Shown here: in pieces, positions 1-5,568 of the stretch | Position numbering within the stretch: the first letter of the stretch is position 1 | Layout: every line of letters starts with the position of its first letter | Assembly: GCA_023269645.1 (NCBI GenBank) | Contig: JAHFPR010000011.1 | Location: 3,561 to 9,303 of the forward strand | Origin: Alphaproteobacteria bacterium | GTDB lineage: Bacteria > Pseudomonadota > Alphaproteobacteria > Rickettsiales > UBA8987 | DNA length: 5,743 nt | Direction: 5' to 3' | Translations under genes and position numbers: made by a program | The notes under the pieces: generated by a model | Databases searched by the model: none | Told to the model about the DNA's origin: nothing | What the model saw: only the letters and a program-made list of their open reading frames with translations

Positions 1-1
1 C

Positions 2-583
2 GAAATGGGCGACGCGACGATGGGTGCGCAGGCGCGGCTGATGAGCCAGGCACTCCGCAAGCTCACCGGCTCCATCGGGCGCACCAACACCACCGTCATC
101 TTCATCAACCAGATCCGCATGAAAATCGGCGTGATGTTCGGCAACCCGGAAACCACCACCGGCGGCAACGCACTGAAATTCTATTCCTCCGTGCGTATTG
201 ACATCCGCCGCACCGGCGCGATCAAGGATAAAGAGGAAGTCGTCGGCAGCGCGACCCGCTGCAAAGTGGTAAAAAACAAGGTGGCCGCGCCCTTCCGCCA
301 GGCGGAATTCGAGATTATCTACGGCGAAGGCATCAGCAAGCTCGGCGAGCTGGTAGACCTCGGCGTACAGGGGGACATCGTGGAGAAATCCGGCAGTTGG
401 TTCAGCTATAACAGCCAGCGCATCGGCCAGGGCAAGGAAAATGCCAAGCAGTTTCTGAAGGATAACCCGGCGGTGGCGGACGACATCGAAAAGAAAATCC
501 GCGAAAAACTCACCGGCAAAGCCCCCGTGCCCAAGGCTTCCGCCAAGGCCGAAGTGGCGGAAGAGCTGGAGGAAGCTTCTTAA
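2..583 (+). CDS. recA: RecA recombinase, C-terminal part (5' end outside the window)
   Basis: RecA is the ATP-dependent strand-exchange protein of homologous recombination; it also triggers LexA cleavage in the SOS response. The visible 193 codons begin near E. coli residue 158, at the end of loop L1, so the Walker A and B motifs lie outside the window. Visible residues 35-60 contain the near-invariant FINQIRMKIGVMFGNPETTT stretch followed by GGNALKF, which is DNA-binding loop L2. Residues 86-125 match the core end (KVVKNKVAAPF, YGEGISKLGELVDLG). Residues after about 130 form the C-terminal domain (IGQGKENAKQFLKDNP), ending in an Ala/Lys linker and an acidic tail (EVAEELEEAS), as is usual in RecA. 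The TAA stop is at 581-583. There is no sign of truncation other than the window edge. No recX follows; the next genes are a yciI homologue and alaS, and recA–alaS is a common alphaproteobacterial order. Confidence 0.97.
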   Translation, partial: EMGDATMGAQARLMSQALRKLTGSIGRTNTTVIFINQIRMKIGVMFGNPETTTGGNALKFYSSVRIDIRRTGAIKDKEEVVGSATRCKVVKNKVAAPFRQAEFEIIYGEGISKLGELVDLGVQGDIVEKSGSWFSYNSQRIGQGKENAKQFLKDNPAVADDIEKKIREKLTGKAPVPKASAKAEVAEELEEAS

Positions 584-592
584 GTTAGTGGT

Positions 593-649
593 CAGAGTTT
601 AGAGTTGAGAGTTTAGTAAAAACCACTCAACTCTAAACTCTCAACTCTG
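593..649. repeat. Heptamer-built inverted repeat (hairpin) between recA and yciI
   Basis: The left arm (593-617) is a tandem array of the heptamer AGAGTT followed by T or G, at 594, 601 and 608. The right arm (625-649) is the same array on the other strand (AACTCT units). In the full register the arms pair over 25 positions with 3 mismatches, all at the variable seventh base, around a 7-nt loop (618-624). A shifted register gives a perfect 16-bp match between 594-609 and 626-641. The composition is much more AT-rich than the flanking genes. It starts 9 bp after the recA stop and ends at the probable yciI ribosome binding site (GGA, 649-651). It could act as a weak recA terminator or an mRNA-stabilising 3' stem, but no T-run follows it, so a terminator role is inference. 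Confidence 0.8.
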
Positions 650-659
650 GACACTCGCC

Positions 660-968
660 ATGCATTTCCACCTCCTCGCTTATGATGCCACCGATGAAGG
701 CACACTGGAACGCCGCATGGCTGTGCGCGAGGCGCACCTGGCTTACGTGCAGGCAACGAAGGATTCCGGCAACATCCTGATGGGCGCGGCACTGCTGGAT
801 GAGGACGGAAAGATGATCGGCTCCGCGCAGGTGCTTGATTTTCCTTCGCAGGATGCGGTAGAAGCCTGGCTCGCGGAAGAACCCTACGTAAAAAATAACG
901 TGTGGGAGGAAGTGACAGTCACCCCCTGCTCCGTGGGGCCAGCGTTTTTGAAGAAGCCAATGTCTTAA
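660..968 (+). CDS. YciI-family protein
   Basis: This is a 102-residue protein of the YciI-like ferredoxin-fold family. Family hallmarks are visible: an N-terminal beta strand (HFHLLAYD), the R-x-x-HL helix (VREAHLAYV) with His26, Asp35 ten residues later, GSAQVLDF as a central strand, and the DAVEAWLAEEPYV segment (65-77) typical of the family. His and Asp at matching positions have been proposed as a catalytic pair in structurally studied YciI proteins, but no physiological reaction is established for most members. The ATG at 660 is the only good start, since no in-frame start precedes it in the intergenic stretch; a weak GGA (649-651) lies 8 nt upstream. The stop is 12 bp before alaS, so the two are probably co-transcribed. 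The protein is cytosolic, with no signal peptide or membrane segment. Family assignment is fairly sure; function is unknown. Confidence 0.85.
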   Translation: MHFHLLAYDATDEGTLERRMAVREAHLAYVQATKDSGNILMGAALLDEDGKMIGSAQVLDFPSQDAVEAWLAEEPYVKNNVWEEVTVTPCSVGPAFLKKPMS

Positions 969-980
969 AGAAGTGAAGCC

Positions 981-3596
981 ATGCCCCACACCATAAATTC
1001 CATCCGCGAGGCGTTTCTCTCCTATTTCGAGGGGAAGGGACACGCGCGCATCGTTTCCGCGCCGCTGGTTCCGCACAACGACCCGACGCTGATGTTCACC
1101 AATGCGGGGATGGTTCCGTTCAAGAACGTGTTTTCCGGCGCGGAAACGCTGACCGACAAGGGCGGAAAGAAAATCATCCGCGCCACATCCAGCCAGAAAT
1201 GCGTGCGCGCGGGTGGCAAGCATAATGATCTCGATAACGTGGGCTACACGGCGCGCCACCACACGTTTTTCGAGATGCTTGGCAATTTTTCCTTCGCGGA
1301 TTATTTCAAGGAGGGCGCGATTCCGTTCGCGTGGGAATTCCTCACGAAAGTGCTTGGCATTCCGGCGGAAAAACTCTCCGTCACCGTGTACCATACAGAC
1401 GACGAAGCGTTCAATTTGTGGAAAAAACTCACCGGATTTCCGGATAGCAAAATCCTGCGCATTCCCACCAGCGATAATTTCTGGGCGATGGGCGATACCG
1501 GCCCCTGTGGTCCATGTTCCGAGATTTTCTACGACCACGGCGTGGGCGAAGGCCAGTGGGCACTGAACCCGGACGGCTCTGACCGCTTCGGCGAGCGATT
1601 CGTGGAAATCTGGAACCTCGTGTTCATGCAGTTTGAGGCGATGCCGGACGGCTCACGGGTGAATCTGCCCCGCCCCTGCATTGATACCGGCATGGGGCTG
1701 GAGCGCATCGCCGCCGTCCTCCAGGGTGTGCACGATAATTACGATACCGATTTATTCCGCAATTTGATAAGCAATATCAAAGAAATATCGAGCACAGATA
1801 ATGTTGAACATAAAGCCTCTTACCGCGTCATCGCCGACCATCTGCGCTCCTGTTCCTTCCTGCTTGCGGATGGCGTGACGCCCTCCAACGAGGGGCGCGG
1901 CTATGTGCTCCGCCGCATCATGCGCCGTGGGATGCGCCATGCGCATATCCTGGGCTGCAGGGAACCGCTGATGTACAGGCTCCTCCCCGCGCTGATCGCG
2001 GAAATGGGCGCGGCCTACCCCGAACTCATCCGCGCACAGGCACTGATCACGGAAACGCTAAAAATCGAGGAGGAACGCTTCAAGGAAACACTGGAGCGCG
2101 GACTTAAACTGTTAGATGAAGAAGTGGGAAAAATAAAAAATAACAGTAGCCTGCCCGGCGAAGTTGCCTTCAAACTTTATGATACCTACGGCTTCCCGCT
2201 CGACCTGACGCAGGATATTCTGCGCGGGCAAAACAGGGAGGTTGACCTCGCCGGATTCGACAAGGCGATGGAAGCGCAGCGCACCCGTGCCCGCGCCGCC
2301 TGGGCAGGCAGCGGCGAGGCAGCAACCTCCACCCTGTGGCTCTCCCTGCGCGAGAAACACGGCGCAACGGAATTCCTGGGCTATGACACCACAAAAGCCA
2401 GCGGCAAGGTTATTTCCCTGATAAAAGATGGCGGAGAAATCACCGCCTCCGGGGCAGGCGAAACCGTCATGCTGCTCACCAACCAGACCCCCTTCTATGC
2501 CGAATCCGGCGGGCAGGCGGGTGATCGCGGTATCATCCACACAGGCACTTTTGAAATGCAGGTGGAAGATGTGAAAAAACAGGCGGGCGGGCTGCACGTG
2601 CATATCGGGAAAGTCACCCAAGGCAGCCTGAAAACCGGAGATGTCGTGGAGATGCAGGTGGATGAAGCGCGCCGCAACGGCCTCCGCGCGCACCACTCCG
2701 CCACACACCTGCTCCACGCGGCACTGCATCACGTGCTGGGCAAACAGGTGACACAGAAAGGCTCGCTGGTGGAGGCAGATTATTTCCGGTTCGATTTCAA
2801 CCATCCCAAAGGGCTGACGCCGGAGGAAAAGCTGGAAATCGAGCAGCAGGTGAACGCGGTGATCGCGCAGAAGCAGGACATCACCACCAGAATCATGACC
2901 CCCGATGAGGCGATTGCGGCAGGCGCAATGGCACTGTTCGGTGAGAAATACGGAGACGAGGTGCGCGTCCTCAGCATGGGCAAGGGTGATAATCAGGGCT
3001 TCTTCTCCATCGAACTCTGCGGCGGAACGCACGCGCGCAACACGGGGGATATAGCGAGATTCGTCATTACCTCCGAAAGCTCGGCGGCGGCAGGGATTCG
3101 CCGCATCGAGGCCGCCACCGGCAAGGCGGCGGATGCCTGGCTCGCCGGGCAAACGCAGAAACAGGCGGAGGAAGAAACACGCCGCATGGCCGCCGAGGAA
3201 GCAAAAGCCGCGCAGGCCGGTTCGTTCGGCCAGGTGCGGGAGGCTTTCCGCAAGGTGATCGGGGAAGCGCAGACGGTGGGCAACGTCACCTTCCTGGGAC
3301 GGGCGATTGAAGGTGTGCAGGGCAAGGATCTGCGCATATTGGTGGATGATTTCAAGGCGGCAGCCGGTTCCGGCGTGGTGGCGATTGTTACCAGCGCGGA
3401 CGGCAAGGCGAGCATCGTGGTGGGCGTGACGGACGACCTGCACAGCAGGCTCAACGCCGTGGAACTGGTGAAAAAAGGCGTGGAGGTGCTCGGCGGCAAG
3501 GGCGGCGGCGGCAGACCGGATTTCGCCCAGGGCGGCGGCCCGAATGCAGCCAAAGCGGAAGATGCACTGGAAGTGATTAGGGGGATGATTGGGTAG
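981..3596 (+). CDS. alaS: Alanyl-tRNA synthetase
   Basis: This class II synthetase charges tRNA-Ala with alanine in the cytosol. At 871 residues it has the normal bacterial length (about 875). Catalytic domain: residues 1 to about 250 include RATSSQKCVRAGGKHNDLDN (68-87), FFEMLGNFSFADYF (96-109) and motif 3, GMGLERIA (237-244). The tRNA-recognition region follows, with ADHLRSCSFLLADGV (285-299) and GRGYVLRRIMRRG (305-317). The editing domain, which clears mischarged Ser- and Gly-tRNA, carries the zinc motif HxxxH at His572 and His576, completed by Cys680 and His684 in ELCGGTH. The C-terminal C-Ala domain shows the expected GGKGGGGRPDFAQGGG (838-853). No essential motif is missing. The ATG at 981 gives the canonical start (INSIREAFLSYFEGKGH); its ribosome site is weak (GAAG, 970-973). 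The gene probably shares a transcript with the upstream yciI homologue. Two internal stretches, 1740-1815 and 2100-2155, are noticeably AT-rich but keep the frame. Confidence 0.98.
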   Translation: MPHTINSIREAFLSYFEGKGHARIVSAPLVPHNDPTLMFTNAGMVPFKNVFSGAETLTDKGGKKIIRATSSQKCVRAGGKHNDLDNVGYTARHHTFFEMLGNFSFADYFKEGAIPFAWEFLTKVLGIPAEKLSVTVYHTDDEAFNLWKKLTGFPDSKILRIPTSDNFWAMGDTGPCGPCSEIFYDHGVGEGQWALNPDGSDRFGERFVEIWNLVFMQFEAMPDGSRVNLPRPCIDTGMGLERIAAVLQGVHDNYDTDLFRNLISNIKEISSTDNVEHKASYRVIADHLRSCSFLLADGVTPSNEGRGYVLRRIMRRGMRHAHILGCREPLMYRLLPALIAEMGAAYPELIRAQALITETLKIEEERFKETLERGLKLLDEEVGKIKNNSSLPGEVAFKLYDTYGFPLDLTQDILRGQNREVDLAGFDKAMEAQRTRARAAWAGSGEAATSTLWLSLREKHGATEFLGYDTTKASGKVISLIKDGGEITASGAGETVMLLTNQTPFYAESGGQAGDRGIIHTGTFEMQVEDVKKQAGGLHVHIGKVTQGSLKTGDVVEMQVDEARRNGLRAHHSATHLLHAALHHVLGKQVTQKGSLVEADYFRFDFNHPKGLTPEEKLEIEQQVNAVIAQKQDITTRIMTPDEAIAAGAMALFGEKYGDEVRVLSMGKGDNQGFFSIELCGGTHARNTGDIARFVITSESSAAAGIRRIEAATGKAADAWLAGQTQKQAEEETRRMAAEEAKAAQAGSFGQVREAFRKVIGEAQTVGNVTFLGRAIEGVQGKDLRILVDDFKAAAGSGVVAIVTSADGKASIVVGVTDDLHSRLNAVELVKKGVEVLGGKGGGGRPDFAQGGGPNAAKAEDALEVIRGMIG

Positions 3597-3724
3597 TTGT
3601 CACCCCGCACTTGTTGCGGGGTTATTTCTGGGGATGTAGTGAGTATCCAATATGCAAAGGCACACTTTCTCTTGCTGCTATGGAAAAACAACAAAATAAC
3701 CCCGCAACAAGTGCGGGGTGACAA
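3597..3724. repeat. 128-bp element with 31-bp perfect terminal inverted repeats
   Basis: The arms at 3597-3627 and 3694-3724 are exact reverse complements over 31 bp. Each arm is itself a hairpin: ACCCCGCA pairs with TGCGGGGT around a 5-nt loop (3602-3609/3615-3622 and 3699-3706/3712-3719). The 66-bp interior (3628-3693) has no open frame of note and no clear promoter. The left arm starts on the base after the alaS stop codon. The right arm ends inside the hisE ribosome binding site, so the element occupies essentially the whole intergenic gap. It resembles the non-coding paired-palindrome repeats (MITE-like or REP-like) common in alphaproteobacterial genomes. I see no target-site duplication at its ends. 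Confidence 0.85.
3602..3628 (+). terminator. Possible alaS terminator in the left arm of the repeat
   Basis: An 8-bp GC-rich stem (ACCCCGCA/TGCGGGGT) with a 5-nt loop begins 5 bases after the alaS stop and is followed by TATTTC, a short imperfect T-rich tail. This fits a weak intrinsic terminator. The T-run is poor, so read-through into hisE is plausible. In the RNA the local hairpin would also compete with pairing of the left arm to the distant right arm. Confidence 0.4.
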
Positions 3725-3727
3725 GGA
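3723..3727 (+). promoter_or_regulatory. hisE ribosome binding site touching the repeat end
   Basis: AAGGA lies 6 nt upstream of the hisE ATG at 3734, which fixes that start. The first two bases (3723-3724) are also the last two bases of the 31-bp inverted repeat arm. If the long arms pair in the mRNA, the stem would end directly at this site and could reduce ribosome access. This effect is inference. Confidence 0.6.
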
Positions 3728-3733
3728 AATCAT

Positions 3734-4066
3734 ATGACAAACACACTCGCAAAACTCCAGACCCTCATCGCAGCGCGCCGCAGCGCGTCGCCGGAAACAT
3801 CCTATGTGGCCGGGCTATTCGCCCAGGGCACAAAGAAAATCGCCGAGAAGGTGGGCGAGGAGGCGGTGGAAGCCGTGATTGCCGCCGTCGCGGAGGGGAA
3901 ACCGGAACTCATCGCCGAAAGCGCCGACCTGCTGTTCCATCTTTCCGTGCTGTGGGCGGATCGCGGCGTGACACCGGAAGAGGTCATGGCCGAACTCGAA
4001 AAGCGCATGGGCATCTCTGGCCTCGATGAAAAAGCAGCGCGCAAGGCGAAGGAAAAGGGGAAATAG
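3734..4066 (+). CDS. hisE: Phosphoribosyl-ATP pyrophosphatase
   Basis: HisE hydrolyses phosphoribosyl-ATP to phosphoribosyl-AMP and pyrophosphate, the second step of histidine biosynthesis. The 110-residue protein has the all-alpha MazG-like fold signature: SYVAGLFAQGTKKIAEKVGEEAVE (23-46), with metal-binding acidic residues Glu42, Glu43 and Glu46, and ESADLLFHL (62-70), with Glu62 and Asp65. It is stand-alone, not fused to HisI as in enterobacteria. The last 14 residues form a Lys/Ala-rich tail (97-110). The ATG at 3734 has a good AAGGA site. The gene sits apart from other his genes, at least within this window: upstream is alaS across a repeat element and downstream is convergent hflX, 3 bp away. 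No histidine leader or attenuator is visible upstream. Related MazG-type pyrophosphatases are the main alternative, but the length and the SYVAxLFxxG start favour HisE. Confidence 0.93.
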   Translation: MTNTLAKLQTLIAARRSASPETSYVAGLFAQGTKKIAEKVGEEAVEAVIAAVAEGKPELIAESADLLFHLSVLWADRGVTPEEVMAELEKRMGISGLDEKAARKAKEKGK

Positions 4067-4123
4067 GTTTCAGGAAGAGGTTTCAGGTTTCTGTTCTTTT
4101 GCTGAAACCTGTTCCTGAAACCT
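4065..4123. repeat. Heptamer-built inverted repeat over the hisE/hflX convergent stops
   Basis: Arms at 4065-4086 and 4102-4123 pair over 22 positions with one mismatch (G4077 opposite G4111), around a 15-nt loop. The building block is the heptamer AGGTTTC, at 4065, 4078 and 4085, with GAAACCT units on the right. The hairpin starts inside the hisE TAG stop (4064-4066). It includes the hflX stop (TGA on the minus strand, 4070-4072) and the 17 preceding hflX codons. It may serve as a bidirectional transcript end for the two convergent genes. A T-run is lacking on the plus strand and poor on the minus strand, so that role is inference. Confidence 0.82.
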
Positions 4124-5395
4124 CCTACCCAACTGCGCCTTGTGCTTCTCCGATAATTCCGCGCGCACATGGATGTTCTCCCCGTCCACTTCTGTATGCA
4201 CGTTTTCGCCGTTTCTGTAGAGCCATGCCAGCGTTTTGCCGTCGCTGGCGGGGAGGATAATCTCCACCTTGCTGTGCTTCGCCGCGAAGAAGCCATCCAC
4301 CGCTTCCAACAACGCCTCCACGCCCTCGCCCGTCAGCGCGGAAACCTCGACATGGCGGGTGCGTTTGCCCTGAAGCCGTGCGCGCGCCGTTTCATCCATC
4401 CTGTCAATTTTGTTGAGTACTTCGATGAGGCTTTCATCCAGCCGCGATTCCAGCCCCAGATCAGCCAGCACTTTCAGCACATCCTGCTTCTGCGCGCCCG
4501 TGTCGTCGCAGGCGATGTCGCGCACGTGGAGGATGAGATCAGCCTCCAGCACTTCCTCCAGCGTGGCGCGGAATGCGGCGATAAGCTCGGTCGGCAGATC
4601 GGAAATAAACCCTACCGTATCCGAGAGAATCACCTGCCGCTTTGAGGGCAACACCACCTTCCGCATGGTGGGATCAAGCGTGGCGAACAGCGTATCCTCA
4701 GCAAACACATCTGCGCCCGTCAATCGGTTGAACAGCGTGGATTTTCCCGCGTTGGTATAGCCCACCAGTGCCACCACCGGATAGGGCACTTTATGCCGCG
4801 CTTCCCGGTGCAACGCGCGGGTTTTCTTCACCGTTTCAAGCTCGCGCCGGATTTTGGCGATGCGGTCGCGGATGACGCGCCGGTCGGATTCTATCTGGCT
4901 TTCGCCGGGGCCACCGAGGAAGCCGAATCCGCCGCGCTGCCGCTCAAGGTGCGTCCAGCTCCGCACCAGGCGGGATTTCTGGTAATCAAGCGCGGCCAGC
5001 TCCACCTGCAGCACCCCTTCCCGCGTGTTCGCGCGCGCGCCGAAAATTTCGAGAATCAGCGCGGTACGGTCAATCACCTTACATTTCCACGCTTTCTCCA
5101 GATTGCGCTGCTGCGTTGGGCTTAAGGCGCAATCCATGATGACAAGTGCCACCCCGTTCGCCGCGATAAGCGCGCCAAGTTCCTCCACTTTGCCCTCACC
5201 GAGATACGTGCCGGAACGCACCTCGCGCAGATGCAGCAGCACCGGCTCCGCGAGTTCGAGATCAATCGCTTCGGCCAGGCGGCAGGCCTCCTCCAGCCGC
5301 GCGACCGGGCTGCGCAGATCCACCTCCCCGCGCGAATGCATATGGGTGTGGATGACGAGTGCACGACTCTCAGTAACCGCCTGCTTTTTTTCCAT
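4070..5395 (-). CDS. hflX: Ribosome-associated GTPase HflX
   Basis: HflX is a translational GTPase-superfamily protein that binds the 50S subunit and, in studied bacteria, splits stalled or stressed ribosomes. From the chosen start it has 441 residues (E. coli about 426). The N-terminal domain contains YLGEGKVEEL (64-73) and DCALSPTQQRNLE (88-100). The linker carries the family signature GFGFLGGPGESQIESDRR (156-173). The G domain shows all motifs: G1 GYTNAGKST (212-220), switch I FATLDPT (237-243), G3 DTVGF (259-263), G4 NKID (328-331) and G5 SAL (352-354). The start at 5395 (MEKKQAVTES) has an AGGA site 8 nt upstream. The frame stays open 30 codons further, but that extension (MAGWIPLEFLFHKNSGND…) runs through a repeat and is probably untranslated. 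The last 17 residues (425-441) are encoded by an inverted repeat. hfq, a frequent upstream neighbour, does not immediately precede it. Confidence 0.95.
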   Translation of the reverse strand: MEKKQAVTESRALVIHTHMHSRGEVDLRSPVARLEEACRLAEAIDLELAEPVLLHLREVRSGTYLGEGKVEELGALIAANGVALVIMDCALSPTQQRNLEKAWKCKVIDRTALILEIFGARANTREGVLQVELAALDYQKSRLVRSWTHLERQRGGFGFLGGPGESQIESDRRVIRDRIAKIRRELETVKKTRALHREARHKVPYPVVALVGYTNAGKSTLFNRLTGADVFAEDTLFATLDPTMRKVVLPSKRQVILSDTVGFISDLPTELIAAFRATLEEVLEADLILHVRDIACDDTGAQKQDVLKVLADLGLESRLDESLIEVLNKIDRMDETARARLQGKRTRHVEVSALTGEGVEALLEAVDGFFAAKHSKVEIILPASDGKTLAWLYRNGENVHTEVDGENIHVRAELSEKHKAQLGRRFQEQVSAKEQKPETSS

Positions 5396-5403
5396 AATTC
5401 TTG

Positions 5404-5408
5404 TCCTG
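5404..5408 (-). promoter_or_regulatory. hflX ribosome binding site that decides the start
   Basis: CAGGA on the minus strand lies 8 nt before the ATG at 5395. The alternative upstream ATG at 5485 is inside a palindromic repeat, and its use would require translation through the predicted promoter. This favours the 441-residue form of HflX. Confidence 0.65.
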
Positions 5409-5425
5409 TACTGTTGTCTGTAGCG

Positions 5426-5454
5426 ATTATCGTCATTCCCTGAATTTTTGTGAA
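5426..5454 (-). promoter_or_regulatory. Predicted sigma-70 type promoter for hflX
   Basis: On the minus strand, TTCACA (5454-5449) matches 5 of 6 bases of the -35 consensus. It is followed by exactly 17 bp and then GATAAT (5431-5426), 5 of 6 bases of the -10 consensus. Transcription would begin near 5419, giving a leader of about 25 nt with the ribosome site in it. The -35 box lies in the loop and inner stem of the first repeat unit, and the -10 box overlaps the outer base of that unit. This is by eye only. Confidence 0.5.
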
Positions 5455-5541
5455 ACAAAAATTCTAGGGGAATCCATCCCGCCATGTACTGTGCCTTGCG
5501 ATGGATCGCCCTAGAATCGCTTTGCGATTCAGGCGATGACG
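5431..5541. repeat. 111-bp element: two inverted, diverged copies of a stem-loop unit
   Basis: Unit A (5431-5478, plus strand) and unit B (5541-5500, minus strand) share CGTCAT, then TGAAT, ATTCTA and ATCCATC, in the same order. Unit A pairs ATTCCC with GGGAAT and GAATTTTTGT with ACAAAAATTC (5442-5451/5455-5464). Unit B pairs ATCGCC with GGCGAT and GAATCGC with GCGATTC (5514-5520/5524-5530). The units are also complementary to each other at their inner ends (ATCCATC 5472-5478, GATGGAT 5500-5506) and outer ends (CGTCAT/ATGACG). A 21-bp spacer separates them. The pattern belongs to the widespread CGTCATTCCC…GGGAATCCA intergenic palindrome type. It separates hflX from the upstream minus-strand gene; a small extra hairpin (CGGGA/TCCCG, 5540-5552) adjoins it. 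Confidence 0.85.
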
Positions 5542-5568
5542 GGATTGTCCCGGAAAGACCTCATCACC

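Noticed and set aside
593..659. Promoter for yciI–alaS using TTGAGA at 605-610 as a -35 box
   Set aside because: No acceptable -10 box lies 16-18 bp downstream, and the TTGAGA is part of the heptamer repeat.
633..1538. Long minus-strand open frame (301 codons) opposite yciI and alaS
   Set aside because: It runs antisense to two well-recognised genes, its product has no recognisable motif, and its His/Arg-rich composition is typical of GC-rich antisense frames.
2112..3443. Very long minus-strand open frame (443 codons) opposite alaS
   Set aside because: It lies entirely within the complete alaS, which has all its motifs. The antisense product is low in order and rich in Cys, His and Arg; this is a shadow frame caused by GC-rich codon bias.
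3611..3700. Promoter for hisE inside the repeat element
   Set aside because: The candidate pairs (TTGTTG with TGTAGT; TTGCTG with AATAAC) match consensus at only 3 and 4 of 6 bases, too weak to annotate.
3597..3724. Insertion sequence
   Set aside because: The element is 128 bp with no transposase frame and no visible target-site duplication; at most it is a non-autonomous repeat.
3597..3733. Histidine leader or attenuator for hisE
   Set aside because: No short frame with a run of His codons is visible; the pairing is explained by the terminal inverted repeat.
593..4123. CRISPR array, suggested by the repeated palindromic units
   Set aside because: The units are only 7 bp, tandem without unique spacers, and the arrays have at most three or four units; no cas gene is present.
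4169..5443. Several plus-strand open frames opposite hflX
   Set aside because: All are antisense to an intact HflX with all its G motifs and have no recognisable products or good ribosome sites.
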